Assembly (NCBI GenBank): GCA_963989245.1
Contig: OZ022342.1
Coordinates: forward strand, 20,722,739 to 20,786,738
Direction of reading: 5' to 3'
Source of the DNA: Nansenia antarctica
Lineage: Eukaryota > Chordata > Actinopteri > Argentiniformes > Microstomatidae
DNA length: 64,000 nt
The notes beneath the pieces are model-generated. The model did not search any database. It saw nothing but the letters and a program-made list of their open reading frames with translations, and had not been told where the DNA came from. The position numbers and the translations under genes are program-made. Shown in pieces: positions 50,100-62,905 of this stretch (positions are counted from its first letter, which is position 1; the number at the start of each line of letters is the position of its first letter).

Positions 50100-52857
50100 G
50101 TTGAGAGCCCTGGCAGGTCATTTCCTGTGTGCGTTTATTTGTGCAGATGGGTTTCGGGTTTGGGAAGCCGATATCAGCTCACCTGGCTGTGAGAGGGACA
50201 GAGCAGCCCTTTGTTTATTCATTCAACAGGCAGATTGACCCTAACGAACGCACCCCTGCCGGCACCCAGCCTGGACAACAATGGGGAGGTGAGGAGAGGG
50301 GACCCCAGGGTATGGGGAGCCCCCCCCCCCCCCCCCCCTACTCTGTCCTCACCATGAGCTGTCCCACTGCACTGTACTGGGAATCGATCCAGATTCCGAC
50401 CCCTTTCCCCTCGGTCGTGTATTTCAAAATGATGTCTTCATGGACAGTTTGATGACACATGTAATGTCAATGTTTGTGCTCTATGAAAACAACGCCTGTC
50501 ACACCACTCCCCAACTACGTCAGTTATGAATTATTAATTTGATTGTAATAATCAGGATTTGAATAGGGCGCAGCGACATCCACAGCCGTGAGACGAGAGA
50601 TAATGACCTCTGATACGGTCATGACTATTTTGAGATGTTTTCCTGTTGCTTTTTGTTTGCACCTCCTCGTCTCAGGCTCCGCTGTAAACCGATGCGGAGG
50701 CTGAATTTCTCCCCGGGTGAAAGGGGCTGACAGCCAATTACAACAGAGCTCTCGAATCACTGTGTATATAACCCTGAAATAAGCAAGGGCCGGGAAATGT
50801 GTTTATAATAAACTAACAGGATGCACACATGTAGGAATGCTGAAAGACTAATGCCTTGTTGATGGAAGCTCAGATCCTAACACATTTTCATGTTTATAGG
50901 GCTTCAAAAAATGCCTTCTCTCAGTGTTGTGCTATGGCTAGTCTGCCAACGCTCCGTTACTCTCATTCACCACTGTTTACTAAGGGAAGTGGCACTTGGA
51001 GTGAGTTGGCCTTATGTAAAGGCTGGGGGGGGGGAAATAAACCATGAGAGAACATGTGTTTTTGATAAAGCATGTACAGTATGTGTCAGGGCAGCAGCAG
51101 CCTCACTATTGCAGCTAATTCATTCAGCCGAACATGGAGTCTTGTTATTGTTTCTACAGTACGTGTCCTGTAAAGGATTGGGAGCGGGGCGAGGGATGGA
51201 GGAGGTGGGTTTGTGGGTAGTCGTGAGGGATGGAGGAGGTGGGGTTGGGGGGTGTAGGAGTGAGGGAGGGAGGGGCTCTGTTCCTGACCGTGCCAGGTCT
51301 TGTTTTGTCATCTCAGAAGGGAAATGGTGGCTTTTATCAGTCAACAGAGGACTATTCCAGGCTCTGCTCCTCAGGAGTCAACACCTGATCTGGTCTGGAG
51401 GAGGAACAACGTTAAAGACAGCGTTCTACGCGGGGCTCGATGCTAGCTCCAGTATTGAATTATGTATTGAACTCCTGGTGTGTCTGACTATCTTTACGAG
51501 CATGATTCATTTAATCCAACTCAGAGTGGAGAAGAGACAATAGAGTGTTCCATGAACAGCACTGCGGGACATTTTCGTTGAAAAAAAAGAGGTCATCAAC
51601 TAAAAGTGCTAATATTGCTCGGCGATGCTTGATGCTGAAGGCCTGGCATTTACAGTGTATGACATTTGTAGAGTGTGTCGTCTTCCCTCCAGTGCCTCAC
51701 AGCACTGCCTGGACCTACCTCCCTAATTGCCCCCCCCCCCCCTTCTATAATGAAGGCCCCTGTCTGAGTGTAGGGGACACTGGGGGAGGCAAGGAGAGGC
51801 TCAGATATAACAAGCACCAGCCCCCCTAAGGAACCCCGAGGCTCCCCCCCCCCACACACACACCCCACTCCTCTGCCCCCCTAACCAGACAAGACGCCCC
51901 GTCAGTCACACTGGTCAGCAGGACATAATCCACTAAATTAGTGACAAACACAAACAAGCCTGCCTCCGAACCTGCCCCGTACACCCCTAGCAGCAGTTTC
52001 TTGTTCAAAGACATTTTATGATAGTTTCCCTTTGGGCTCAGCCTAGGCTCGCAACGGCCATTTTCCCGTTCGAGAGGAGTCGCCGCAGAGCGGTAGTCAA
52101 AACCAGATTTATCCATTTAATTGATGCCTATTGCCACATGTATTTTCAATTAAAACCATGATGTCGCACGGTTGCCCATTGTTGACTGGAGATGAAAGAA
52201 AATGTTTGTGTAATTCCATACAATCGAAACGAAATGTATTTCCGCTACCTTTGAGACACACCGGGAATGGAAGGTATGCTTTTTTTTTTGAAGAAGGAGT
52301 TTCATTAATGCACGTGGAATCTAATAAACATGCAGCAAATATCCTTGAGACTGAAAGGCCATTTAGTATCATTGTGATAGATCAGAAACACATGTTCTTC
52401 TCCTCCCTTTTAGTCTGCAGGAACGTTGTAAATAATCTAGAGTCGTTTCAGTCTATGACACTCGGCGGTGACTGCTCCTCCTGTTTTCTCTCAGTCTCTC
52501 TTTAATCGCCTTTTCTCTCCTTCACTGTTTCGTGCTCTCCCAAAAAGATCCTGAAACATTGTTCATAAGCCTTTCGTGAGTGAGGCCACACAGGGATTAG
52601 GTCTCCCCTCTTAAAGATGTGTTTACACAGTCATCGGGTGAAAGATTGCAGAGTGCTTACCACCAGTTTTGAAAATGAAGCCAGAGCAGGAAAATCAGGA
52701 TACAATTTGGCACTTAGGAGGCTAAATGATTTCCTCCTAGCTGCTGATTTCTACTGGGAAATCTACCCTTGGCCTGAAAATTACATCCGGAAAAATGTTT
52801 ATCTAGTGTTCTTTTTTTTTTGCCTCTTGAATGAATGATTATTCTCCTGACCTTTAA
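50100..52857. other. Gene-free DNA with regulatory-looking AT-rich blocks
   Basis: 50518-50830 and 52100-52840 are AT-rich, free of repeats and rich in TAAT-type homeodomain core sites; 50729-50741 reads CTGACAGCCAATT. Short C- or G-runs occur at 50321-50339, 51730-51743 and 51846-51854. No gene is supported. Confidence 0.35.
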
Positions 52858-53075
<218 letters not shown>

Positions 53076-53326
53076 TTGTTCTTGCTCCCATTAAGACCCC
53101 ACTTCATAGATGAGACTGTATTGGGTGTTATTTTAAGGCCATGGATGCCTTTTGAAGGGAACATAGCCTCCCAGTCTGCTTTGTTAACACCATTGTCCGG
53201 TGTGTCTCAGAAGGCATTATTTGTTGTTGTTCTATTTTTCTTCCACTTTAACAATGAAACATGTTGGTTGGAAGATGTTATTGATGTTCATGTTTTTAGA
53301 AGATTCAATGCATTAAAGCAGAGCCA

Positions 53327-53329
<3 letters not shown>

Positions 53330-53376
<47 letters not shown>

Positions 53377-53377
53377 A
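53330..53377 (+). repeat. (TTA)n microsatellite
   Basis: About 15 tandem TTA/ATT units. Confidence 0.95.
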
Positions 53378-54192
53378 TTTATTGTATGGGGTATTCTTGA
53401 TCGTTGACGATCTGAATAACAAAATCAGTCCAAAACATATAATATTGTTCACAAATAAACAAGTATTATTATCAATACTTTCAAAGCCTTGTGCATGAAG
53501 ACATAACCCTATGACTGAGAGTGCGGTTGACAGTTTTCCAGGGTGGACCAAACAGGATGATAGATGGTGTCTTAGTGTGAGAGGGTGTTAGTTTCACAGC
53601 TGTAGGTGAGTAATAGTTTGCGATGAGTAACGACTCTCCCATGATTACACTATTTCCAGAGAAGATGCATTCATCACTTCTGATCTTTGTTTTCCAACTT
53701 TTTGTCCAGTTTCAGAGCTCATAACTTTACAAGTCCGTGCCTCGGACTTGATTCATTCGACCATGCTTTTCACAGCAACAAGATGAATAGTCTCGGGACT
53801 GATGAAAGACTCCATTTTACCTGGTGCTGTGGTTTGGGAGGTGTAGTTTTCTCACACTTGTGATTCACTCTGGTTATAAATAATTATTTCAAGAGACACA
53901 TAGGCCTGGGGTCAGTCCAAGCAATGATGAACACACCCCCAGGGAAAAGCTGAGAGGAGCTGTTTAAGTCTTACTCCACTTTGTTTTCTTTCAACATCTT
54001 ATTCACACGTTGAATCTTGAGTCACAGTCATAGGCAATTTGTTATTTCCTTTTTCCACCTACTCATCCATGCTTTTGAAAAGGTCAACATCTGCTCATCT
54101 GTGTATTTATGTGTGTGCTTGTGTGTATGTCTGTGCTTAGGTATGTATGGATGACTCATCATCCACTGTGTGAATGTGTTTGAATACAGACA

Positions 54193-54225
<33 letters not shown>

Positions 54226-56606
54226 TATTTTCTTATTGCAAAACCTTGAGCAAACCTCAGTGGAAGTGATTGACTGCTAAATCTTTGCATTGTCTCCTAC
54301 GACATCTGGAAATGGGCCTGTTTGCAGTCCCTCTATGCTTTCACTTGATTATATAATCTGGTTAAAGTTTTCTTTCTCCTGCAAGGGGGAAGAAAACAGA
54401 AGTATGAGTACCCAGGGTCTGTCAAGGGGTCAAGTGGTGATTGCTGATGTTGTCTCCTCTAAACACATGTTTAGTCCCATAAAGCGCAAGCAGTTCCCAA
54501 AAGTTTGGTAACCATTAAGGACTTCCTAAGTCAGTTCCGGAGTCAGGTCTCTGTGGACGAGCAGGGGGGGGGGGGGAGTAGGGGCTTTGGCCAGGGGGAA
54601 GGATGGAGGGAGAGGGGGTAGGGGGGCAGGGGGCTGGCATTTGGGGAGGTGGGGGTGGGGGTGGGCAGAAGTGTGTGTATGTGTGTGGATTGTGTCAAGT
54701 TGCTTGTTGCTTCTTTTCACGAAGAGGGGGAATTTAGTCTGGAGGCTGAACCAGCCAAGGGGCATCTCACGCAAGGCCGGGCCCAGACAGGAAGCGCCTG
54801 GCCAAGCTGTGTTATGATAGAGGATCTGCAGATTGGAGGACGAGCTGTGAACTTCACATGCGATCCAGGCCACGGGGCCTAGCGGCTGCCCCCAGGCCAG
54901 AGGAGTCGCAGAGGAAATGAAAGGATCATTTCGTTTGGGGGGGAAGACGGGGCAGGAGGAAGGTGGAGGACGGGGGCACGGCACAAACATCCATCCATCC
55001 ATCCCAGCCGTGCAACACAAGACAAACAAACGGCGGCGAAAAAAAGAAGAAAAAAAGAGAAGAAGAAAAAAAAGAGGAAAAAATGCACATCGATGCCTCA
55101 GGCTGCCACAGCAGCTTTACTCTCAGCCTGCTTTTTCAGAACGTCTGGTATATTTAAAAGGATTTCTCTGAGGGTTTGTCATGAAGTGGGGAGCGCCAGC
55201 CCCATTGTCTCCTGTCCCATCGCTGGGATCTGGGCTGGGCTTTGGATTCCCTCCTCTCCTGTCTGGACCCAGGCTGTGAAATAGATTTGTGAGAAGGGGC
55301 GAGTGATTTCCACAGTCAGGGTTTAGAGGGGGGGGGCTAGGTGTCTGAATGTTACGCTCTGATCAGGCTGCTGAGAAGGTGGCTGACCCCTGGCGCCACA
55401 GCCATGAATCATTTGCGGCGTAATTCATCGCCAAACCAACCCCCCCCCAACCTTCCCCCGCTGCCTCCCCCCCCCCACACACACACACTGCCCCACCGAC
55501 GGCTCTTATCACCCCCGCCTGTTCGCTTATTAAACCTCCATCACCCACTGCATGGCAACAACTCCCACCACCATAACACAGTCATTCATTCTCACTTTGC
55601 TCCCCCCCCCCCCTTCATTCTCACTTTGCCCCCCCTGCCCCTCCTGTCAGATGGGTGTGAGCAGAGAGGAGGTGTGACGGTCAGGGTGTCTGTGTTAGTC
55701 TAGGGACCCGCCGGGTTGGTTCCACTGGTTCCACTGCAGGGGTGTGGAGCACTGGTGTGGTTCCGTTGGTCTCCTCAAAGCGAGCCCGTTTGAGCCGCCC
55801 GGACTGCTCTAGTCTCCCCCCCCCCCCTGCTGTGACGCTTGGCTGACCCCAATTAGGGACGCTCTGTCTCTGATTAGAGAAGGCTCGGAGCGAACCATGC
55901 AGGGGAGGGAGGGAGGGGGTGGGGGGAATGAATGCTGTGATTGTGCGGTGAGGTCTGCAGGTTTTCCTGTGAAGACTTCGACACAGACACCACTCTGCAG
56001 ACACAGATGCCTCCTGCCCCCCCTCCCCCCCAAGGACAGAACGCATGGCGCAAAGGGTGCCTCGACGGACCGTGAGGAGATGTGTAGTCCCATCCTCCAT
56101 AACCACCCCTCCCCGACCCCCACCCCTCAGGGCCAGGACAGGCAGGGCAGCCCTGTGCTTATCAAAGCCACATGTACCTCACTGGCAGCTGTGGAGGCCG
56201 CTGGCCCTGTCCCATCCATCTGGCCCCGGCTGGGCTCCAGCACATCAATAGCCAGTCGCACAGACAGACAGACAGACAGAAACAGACAGAAAGACAGACA
56301 GAAAGACAGACAGACAGACACACAGGACCGGACCCTACCTGCATACTGCCCCTCATTTAATGAAACACCCCACCCCATATATTATATAATATATATACTG
56401 TATATATCCCATCACCTATATAACCCGGCAGCGTCATTTCAACTCTTACTCTATTTCCTCGAATGACAAACAATTCGAACAGCTGAACGTCAATACGGAA
56501 GGGAGACACACTCTGAGACCCACGTCCGTCACTGTGAGTAACCCTACAGCCTGCCGCTGAGCATCAGAGTCGACTGGCTGTTGCGTTAGCCAAGTGTTGG
56601 TCTCCC
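53378..56606. other. No supported gene; repeats and G/C tracts
   Basis: A (GT)n tract lies at 54188-54220 and G-rich DNA at 54563-54665. A purine-only stretch of AAG/GAA type is at 55036-55082, poly-C runs at 55440-55475 and 55601-55613, and an ACAG/GACAGAAA tandem tract at 56260-56325. Several GC-rich frames are open but unsupported. Confidence 0.4.
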
Positions 56607-57473
56607 TCACGCTGGGTAGGGTCAGTGGTGGTGGTGGTGGTGAGGCTGGAGGCACACGCTGGGTAGGGTCAGTGGTGGTGGTGAGGCTGGAGGCACACGC
56701 TGGGTAGGGTCAGTGGTGGTGGTGGTGAGGCTGGAGGCACACGCTGGGTAGGGTCAGTGGTGGTGGTGGTGAGGCTGGAGGCACACGCTGGGTAGGGTCA
56801 GTGGTGGTGGTGAGGCTGGAGGCACACGCTGGGTAGGGTCAGTGGTGGTGGTGGTGAGGCTGGAGGCACACGCTGGGTAGGGTCAGTGGTGGTGGTGGTG
56901 AGGCTGGAGGCACACGCTGGGTAGGGTCAGTGGTGGTGGTGGTGGTGAGTCTGGAGACACACGCTGGGTAGGGTCAGTGGTGGTGGTGGTGAGGCTGGAG
57001 GCACACGCTGGGTAGGGTCAGTGGTGGTGGTGGTGAGGCTGGAGACACACGCTGGGTAGGGTCAGTGGTGGTGGTGGTGAGGCTGGAGGCACACGCTGGG
57101 TAGGGTCAGTGGTGGTGGTGGTGAGGCTGGAGACACACGCTGGGTAGGGTCAGTGGTGGTGGTGGTGAGGCTGGAGGCACACGCTGGGTAGGGTCAGTGG
57201 TGGTGGTGGTGAGGCTGGAGGCACACGCTGGGTAGGGTCAGTGGTGGTGGTGAGGCTGGAGGCACACGCTGGGTAGGGTCAGTGGTGGTGGTGGTGAGGC
57301 TGGAGGCACACGCTGGGTAGGGTCAGTGGTGGTGGTGGTGAGGCTGGAGACACACGCTGGGTAGGGTCAGTGGTGGTGGTGAGGCTGGAGGCACACGCTG
57401 GGTAGGGTCAGTGGTGGTGGTGAGGCTGGAGGCACACGCTGGGTAGGGTCAGTGGTGGTGGTGAGGCTGGAGG
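56607..57473 (+). repeat. Minisatellite, about 20 copies of a 41-47-bp unit
   Basis: Each unit contains GCTGGGTAGGGTCAGTGG, then three to five further GGT triplets, then GAGGCTGGAGGCACAC. Unit length steps by 3 (41, 44 or 47 bp) with the GGT count. Some units carry GAGACACAC instead of GAGGCACAC. The last unit runs straight into the candidate minus-strand exon at 57449-57580. Confidence 0.95.
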
Positions 57474-57580
57474 CCTCCCAAGCCCCCGGCGGAGCCGTGC
57501 CAGAGGCCCATGGTGTAGGATGACAGAGAGGAGGTGACGATGCCGATGGCCTCAGCTGTGGAATTGTGGTAGCCCGCCCT
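57449..57580 (-). CDS. Candidate minus-strand exon, product unknown
   Basis: On the minus strand an acceptor with CCTGTCTCCTCCCCAG is followed by RAGYHNSTAEAIGIVTSSLS, then SYTMGLWHGSAGGLGGLQ, then PHHHH and a TGA. The first 38 codons end almost uniformly in G or C, unlike surrounding DNA. The last five codons and the stop come from the first minus-strand minisatellite unit. There is no good donor, so it would be a terminal exon whose end has been overwritten by the repeat, or the real donor was lost. I recognise no family. Confidence 0.35.
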   Translation of the reverse strand, partial: RAGYHNSTAEAIGIVTSSLSSYTMGLWHGSAGGLGGLQPHHHH

Positions 57581-57850
57581 CTGGGGAGGAGACAGGACAT
57601 GGTCACAGAGTGTAGTGTAGAATCTCCCCCCCCCCACCACCACCACCCCCCCCCCCCCCCCCCCCAACCTGATACTACAGGCTTCCACTCCATCAGCACA
57701 CTCTACCATCAATACCATCACGTGGAGGATCATCTCATTCATTCCACTACTAGTTTACATGAAGGTAGTAGAGGAAGAAATGAATGACCTTCTATTAACA
57801 TTGTAGACTAGTAATTGTACATTAATGACTTTGTTAGAACTGCAAATGAG

Positions 57851-58002
57851 GGGCGTTTAGGTGGTGTAACGGGTTAAGCGTCGACCATGTAACCATGTAG
57901 GGTTCCCGGTTCGATTCCGGCCGCATCATCCGTTCTCTCTCTCTCACCCATCCTTCCTGTCAAAATCTCTACTATCTCCATCAATAAAAAGAAAAATATG
58001 AC
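57851..58002 (+). mobile_element. tRNA-derived SINE
   Basis: The head is tRNA-like: an A-box-like TAGGTGGTGTAACGGGTTAA at 57858 onward and a near-perfect B box GGTTCGATTCC at 57908-57918, spaced as in a tRNA gene. A CT-rich body and an AATAAAAAGAAAAA tail follow. The extra body and tail make a functional tRNA unlikely. The family was not identified. Confidence 0.75.
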
Positions 58003-58583
58003 TGGGACTGCCCCACTCAGAAAAAATAACATAAAAAAAAAGAACTCCAAATGAAGAACTTTGGACTTTGTAAGGCTATTATAGTGGGTATAACAACACG
58101 AACCAACCCTCAACTCCATATATCCTGTAGATACAGCCATAACCGTGTTACGACATCAGTATAGGAGCAACTTAATGTAGGGTATTTACCAGAAAACTGT
58201 GTCAAAGGTTCACTAAAGAATGAGATGAAAAAAACAGCAGTACAAACAAACGTAGTGTGGATAAGCTGACATACTGCTGAACACAGTCTCTTGCCACTCA
58301 CCCAGCAGCTCGTGCGGCTGAACAAGCTGTCTTTCCATTTCATGCTACGCAAACCCAGACATGCTCAACATGGCCAGATGTCTCTTCATGCTGTCAGATG
58401 TCACTTGGAAGCAAGCATGCCATTCTTAGCATTCGAACGCACAGGCATGAGCAGAGCCCTGTCCCTGTCCAAATATTGACTTTACACTTGAAATGGTGTG
58501 GAATTGACACATTCAATAACCACGGCATCCAGCGTAGTGAACACTGCGTGTGTCGAGGCTAGTGTGTTCAAGACAGGCTGACG
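58003..58583. other. No gene seen
   Basis: AT-rich DNA between the SINE and a dinucleotide tract. Confidence 0.45.
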
Positions 58584-59330
<747 letters not shown>

Positions 59331-59578
59331 GGAGCACAGGAAGTGGTGTCTCTGAACTCTCCTCCCCTCTCACTACAGCCCAGTCCTCTGAGCACAGGCG
59401 GAACGGCGGCCAAACGCAACATTCCCCCTGCTCTGCCCTTTCTCATGGCACCGGACGAGCGACCCCCCTGCCCTCCTCTGGGTGTTCCACGCTCCCGCTC
59501 GTGGGCAGCTCTCACGCATGGACGCCCATCAACCCCCCCTCCACCTCCCTCCCATCCCCCATCCACCCATCCATCCAC
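59331..59578 (+). other. Candidate proline-rich exon
   Basis: The acceptor GATATGTTTGCTCTCCCAG is followed by an open frame reading GAQEVVSLNSPPLSLQPS, PLSTGGTAAKRNIPPALPF, LMAPDERPPCPPLGVPRSR and SWAALTHGRPS, then running into low-complexity proline. A second plus-strand frame and a minus-strand frame are open too, because the DNA is C-rich, so coding status is uncertain. No clear donor was found before the CA repeat at 59580. Confidence 0.25.
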
Positions 59579-59579
59579 C

Positions 59580-59612
<33 letters not shown>

Positions 59613-59795
59613 TCTTTCTCACGCCATGTTTCCACCATTAACTGCCTCCAAACAATTTGACTCTGAAACTTGTTTCCGGCTCGAGCCCCTCGTGCACATT
59701 CTGTTCTCCCTCATGGTTTGTGTAATGGTGGTGGAGCCACATTAGCAGCAGCAGCGGCGGCGGCGGTGAGACCCGCCTATTACAGCCGCCGTGAT

Positions 59796-59882
59796 TCTCT
59801 CTCTCTCTCTCTTTCTCTCTCTCCCTCTCTCTCTCTCCCTCTCTCTCTCTCCCTCCCTCTCTCTCTCTCTCTCTCTCTCCTC
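59796..59882 (+). repeat. (CT)n microsatellite
   Basis: CT array with CCCT and TTTCT interruptions. Confidence 0.95.
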
Positions 59883-59922
59883 TCCTCATGGAAAGGCTGA
59901 GAAGGCAATCTGGTCTTTACTG

Positions 59923-60003
59923 GATGGGGTGGGGGGCGGGGGTGGGGGGGGGTGAGGGAGTAGGGGAGGGTGGGGAGAGGGGGTGGGGGGGGGGGGGGGG
60001 TGG
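59923..60003 (+). other. G-quadruplex-prone G-tract cluster
   Basis: More than ten runs of three or more G within 80 bases, including one of about 17 G, separated by one to four bases. It precedes a CpG-rich segment. Confidence 0.7.
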
Positions 60004-60034
60004 AGTGTAAGTAACAGCGAGGGCTGGTTGGAGG

Positions 60035-60336
60035 GCGGGCGGCTAAGCAGCATCAGTCAGACCGCATCACCGTCAGCGCCTCTCTAATGATCGGCAGCGG
60101 CGTCTCCTCCGCCTCAGCCGCGTTAGGTAAATGTCAGTACACCACTGCAGATCAGACCGGACAGACAGGCAGGGAAACGGGGGGCTCTGGTTCCAGCCTC
60201 TGCTGTTGGCGCTGTCTCTCCTCCACCGCCACCGCCGCCGCCGCCGCCGCCTCTGCTGCTTCTCTTCACAGGGTTCACGTCTCCGCCACAATGTCCATTG
60301 GTGGAAAAGCATGAGTGCAGATTTACTAGTCTGTGA
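60035..60336 (+). other. CpG-rich segment with a possible two-exon open frame
   Basis: 60051-60126 reads HQSDRITVSASLMIGSGV then SSASAAL with G/C-ending codons and a GTAAAT donor. The carried-over G joins the segment at 60272, after a strong acceptor (CTGCTGCTTCTCTTCACAG), to give GFTSPPQCPLVEKHE and a TGA at 60334-60336. The intervening 145 bp holds (CCG)n. It could instead be a CpG-island promoter with an untranslated first exon. Confidence 0.28.
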
Positions 60337-60895
60337 CTTGGGTTTATGAGAGAATGTTATCGATATATATATATACACAGCAGGGGGGGGGGAGCTTTTC
60401 GACCGTTTGATCCCATTCACAAGGTCGGTTGTTTTGATCTCGTCATGCTGTGACGTGACTTTCGCTGCGGTGGTATTGTGTCTTTTTTGGTTGCGTCTTC
60501 TCTGGCAGCGAGCTGGCCGGTGGCTGTGTGTGTGTCACTGTACTGTTGAGGGCCTCTGTCCTGTCATGGTGTGGGGGGGCGGGGGGGGTGACAGCTGACG
60601 CCCTAGTGCAGGCTAGCCCCCCCCCCACCCTCCCCCCTCTGCTGTCCAGCCGTGAGGCCTCAGTGTGCAGCTCATCAGTGACACATAAAACCGCCAGCGT
60701 TTTTGGGCCTGTCAGCTCCCCACAGAGAACAGCACTGGATCATGTGTTATCAGCGTCAGTTATAAAGCGATGGACAATGACTGACATTGATCACTGTGCA
60801 GCCGGCGTGAGGATGGAGCAGGACACGGGTGCCAGTTGGGCAATTACTGCAGCAGCAGCAGGGTGCTAGAGCAGGGGGTGCAGGGGGGGTTGGAG

Positions 60896-61062
60896 GGTGT
60901 GTGTGTGTAATGTGTGTGTGTGTGTGTCTACACTTGGAATTGTGTGTGTGTGTGTGTGTGTGTGTGTCTACACTTGGAATTGTGTGTCTGTCTGTGTGTG
61001 TGTGTGTGTGTCTCTAGTGTCTACACTTGGAATTGTGTGTGTGTGTGTGTGTGTGTGTGTCA
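60896..61062 (+). repeat. (GT)n array with an embedded 3-copy repeat
   Basis: GTCTACACTTGGAATTGTGT occurs three times, separated by GT tracts of different length. Confidence 0.9.
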
Positions 61063-62371
61063 GAGTGTCAGACAGTTGATGCATCAGTTGCAGAGTCACC
61101 ATATTGTAGTGTGTAGGCCAGACCGTAGACGACAGTACTGTTCTATGACGAGATGGTTGTTGAATGTAATGTCTTGGCACTTGGCAGGATCCTGAAAGAT
61201 CGTTATGGCCATCGATGTCCAAAATAACAAGAAGGGTCTATTTGCTGAACAGACAAACCCTTGGGACAGTCCCTTTGAAGTATGGATCCATCTGGCGTTG
61301 CAATAATGATGATAAAGTGTATGAAAACACTAAAAGCATAATGTTTTGGTTTGCTTATCTCTTTGAAAATGAAAGAGTCTGAGCACACACTAACGTGTGT
61401 CTCTTCTCAGCGAGAACTCTCGAGTGTCTTGTTCCTGACTCAGGTTGGGGCAGAAGACTATGTTAGGATGACGGTGTCCCTCTGCAGAAGGGGTTCAGCG
61501 GGTTCCTGTCAAAGTGTGGGAACCCTCCCAGATCTCTATCTGTGCCGAGCAGGTTTTCTAATGAAACATCCTAGCTCCTGTCCGCGTCTAACCTACATTT
61601 GACATCTCTCCTGAGCTCACAGCTTCGCCCGCGCTGTTCTCGTTACCAAGGAGCTCTGCCGAGGATGTAGTGCGTAATTGGATACAGATGTTGCCATGGC
61701 AGCTCCCGCTCGACTGTTGTTTTAGCCTAGGCAAAGTGCTTTCCCTACATACCAGTCTGACCTCCCTTTGAAACTGTCCCAAAATTACATGCCTTTGTAG
61801 CGTTTTATGGGATCCCTCTGATGTGCAGTGACCAAGACAGAGAGGTGAAGTCACTTTCTTCATTATGTCAGGCCCTCTCCCATGTCCCCACCCTGGCTTT
61901 AATAATTGACCAGTTTATACAGATAATGCAGTTATTATTGGTGTGGTATTATTCCTCTGGGTGAGGAGGGTCACATATCCTGCTGGAGAGACTGTTTGGG
62001 TGTCTGGGAGGCTCACATGAACTCTGGGGGATAGGGTGAACCGACGGGCCGTCAGGTCATGTGTTTTACACAGGCTCTCTCACACTGTAAAGCAGGCCTG
62101 GGATCCAGTACCACGTCATAAACTAGGATGATTCACATCAAGCCCTGGCAAGAGGCTGACCTGTTTGAAGAGCTGCTACGGATGTCGTACAGTGTGTGGT
62201 AGGTTCTATAGAACCACAAGATTCTACCAAAATGTAAAAGTGATATCATTTAAATTATATTTAAAAATAAAAATAAATAAACAGTGTATTTATTTTGTAA
62301 CATGCTGTGTTCTGCTTTCACACATTTGTTACAGCAGCATCATGTTTTACAGAATTTGTTATTTTTTTTAA
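61063..62371. other. No supported gene
   Basis: A 33-bp segment at 61411-61443 is bounded by an acceptor (GTGTCTCTTCTCAG) and a CAG/GTTGGG donor and reads RELSSVLFLTQ, but it has no supporting neighbours. The rest is unremarkable. Confidence 0.35.
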
Positions 62372-62905
62372 CACATTACACCAATCCTGAGATCCCTACA
62401 CTGGCTACCAGTCTCTCAGAGAATTGAATTCAAAGTACTCCTAATTGCATACAAATCACAAAATGGTCTTGGACCAAAATACATATCAGGTCTCCTCCCA
62501 CCCTATATCCCAGCAAGGCCCCTAAGGTCAGCTGAGACTAATCAGCTAATCATTCCAAGAGTGAAAACAAAACACGGCGCAGCAGCTTTCAGTCACGCTG
62601 CTGCATGCTCCTGGAACAAAAGTCACAAAGTCCCTGAAGAAATCAAACAGGCCCAAACCCTAAAAATATTTAAAACTAAGTTAAAATCCTTCATGTTTTG
62701 TAGCAGTTATGATTAAACCCTAACACTTTTATCAATGTATTTTTATCCATTAACTATTATCTTATTAAATGTTTTATCTATTTACTTATTATATCTGCTT
62801 TTTTAATTCATTGTCTATGTCCATGTTCTTGTCATTTATTTATTTTATTACTATCCTCCTCTTGCTGTGTGCTATACAAATAAACGTGTCTTGCCTAGCT
62901 TTGCC
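62372..62905 (+). mobile_element. 5'-truncated LINE 3' end with an intact C-terminal frame
   Basis: An uninterrupted frame of 114 codons runs from 62372 to a TAA at 62714-62716 and encodes the C-terminal region of a fish non-LTR retrotransposon polyprotein: HITPILRSLHWLPVSQRIEF, NGLGPKYISGLLPPY, ARPLRSAETNQLIIPRVKTK and AFSHAAACSWNKS. It has no early Met because the element is 5'-truncated. An AT-rich 3' UTR ends in ACAAATAAACGTGTCTTGCC and a short TTGCC-type tail. The intact frame suggests a fairly recent insertion. Confidence 0.85.

Noticed and set aside
57851..57925. tRNA gene
   Set aside because: A and B boxes are present, but the acceptor stem does not close and a SINE body and A-rich tail follow.
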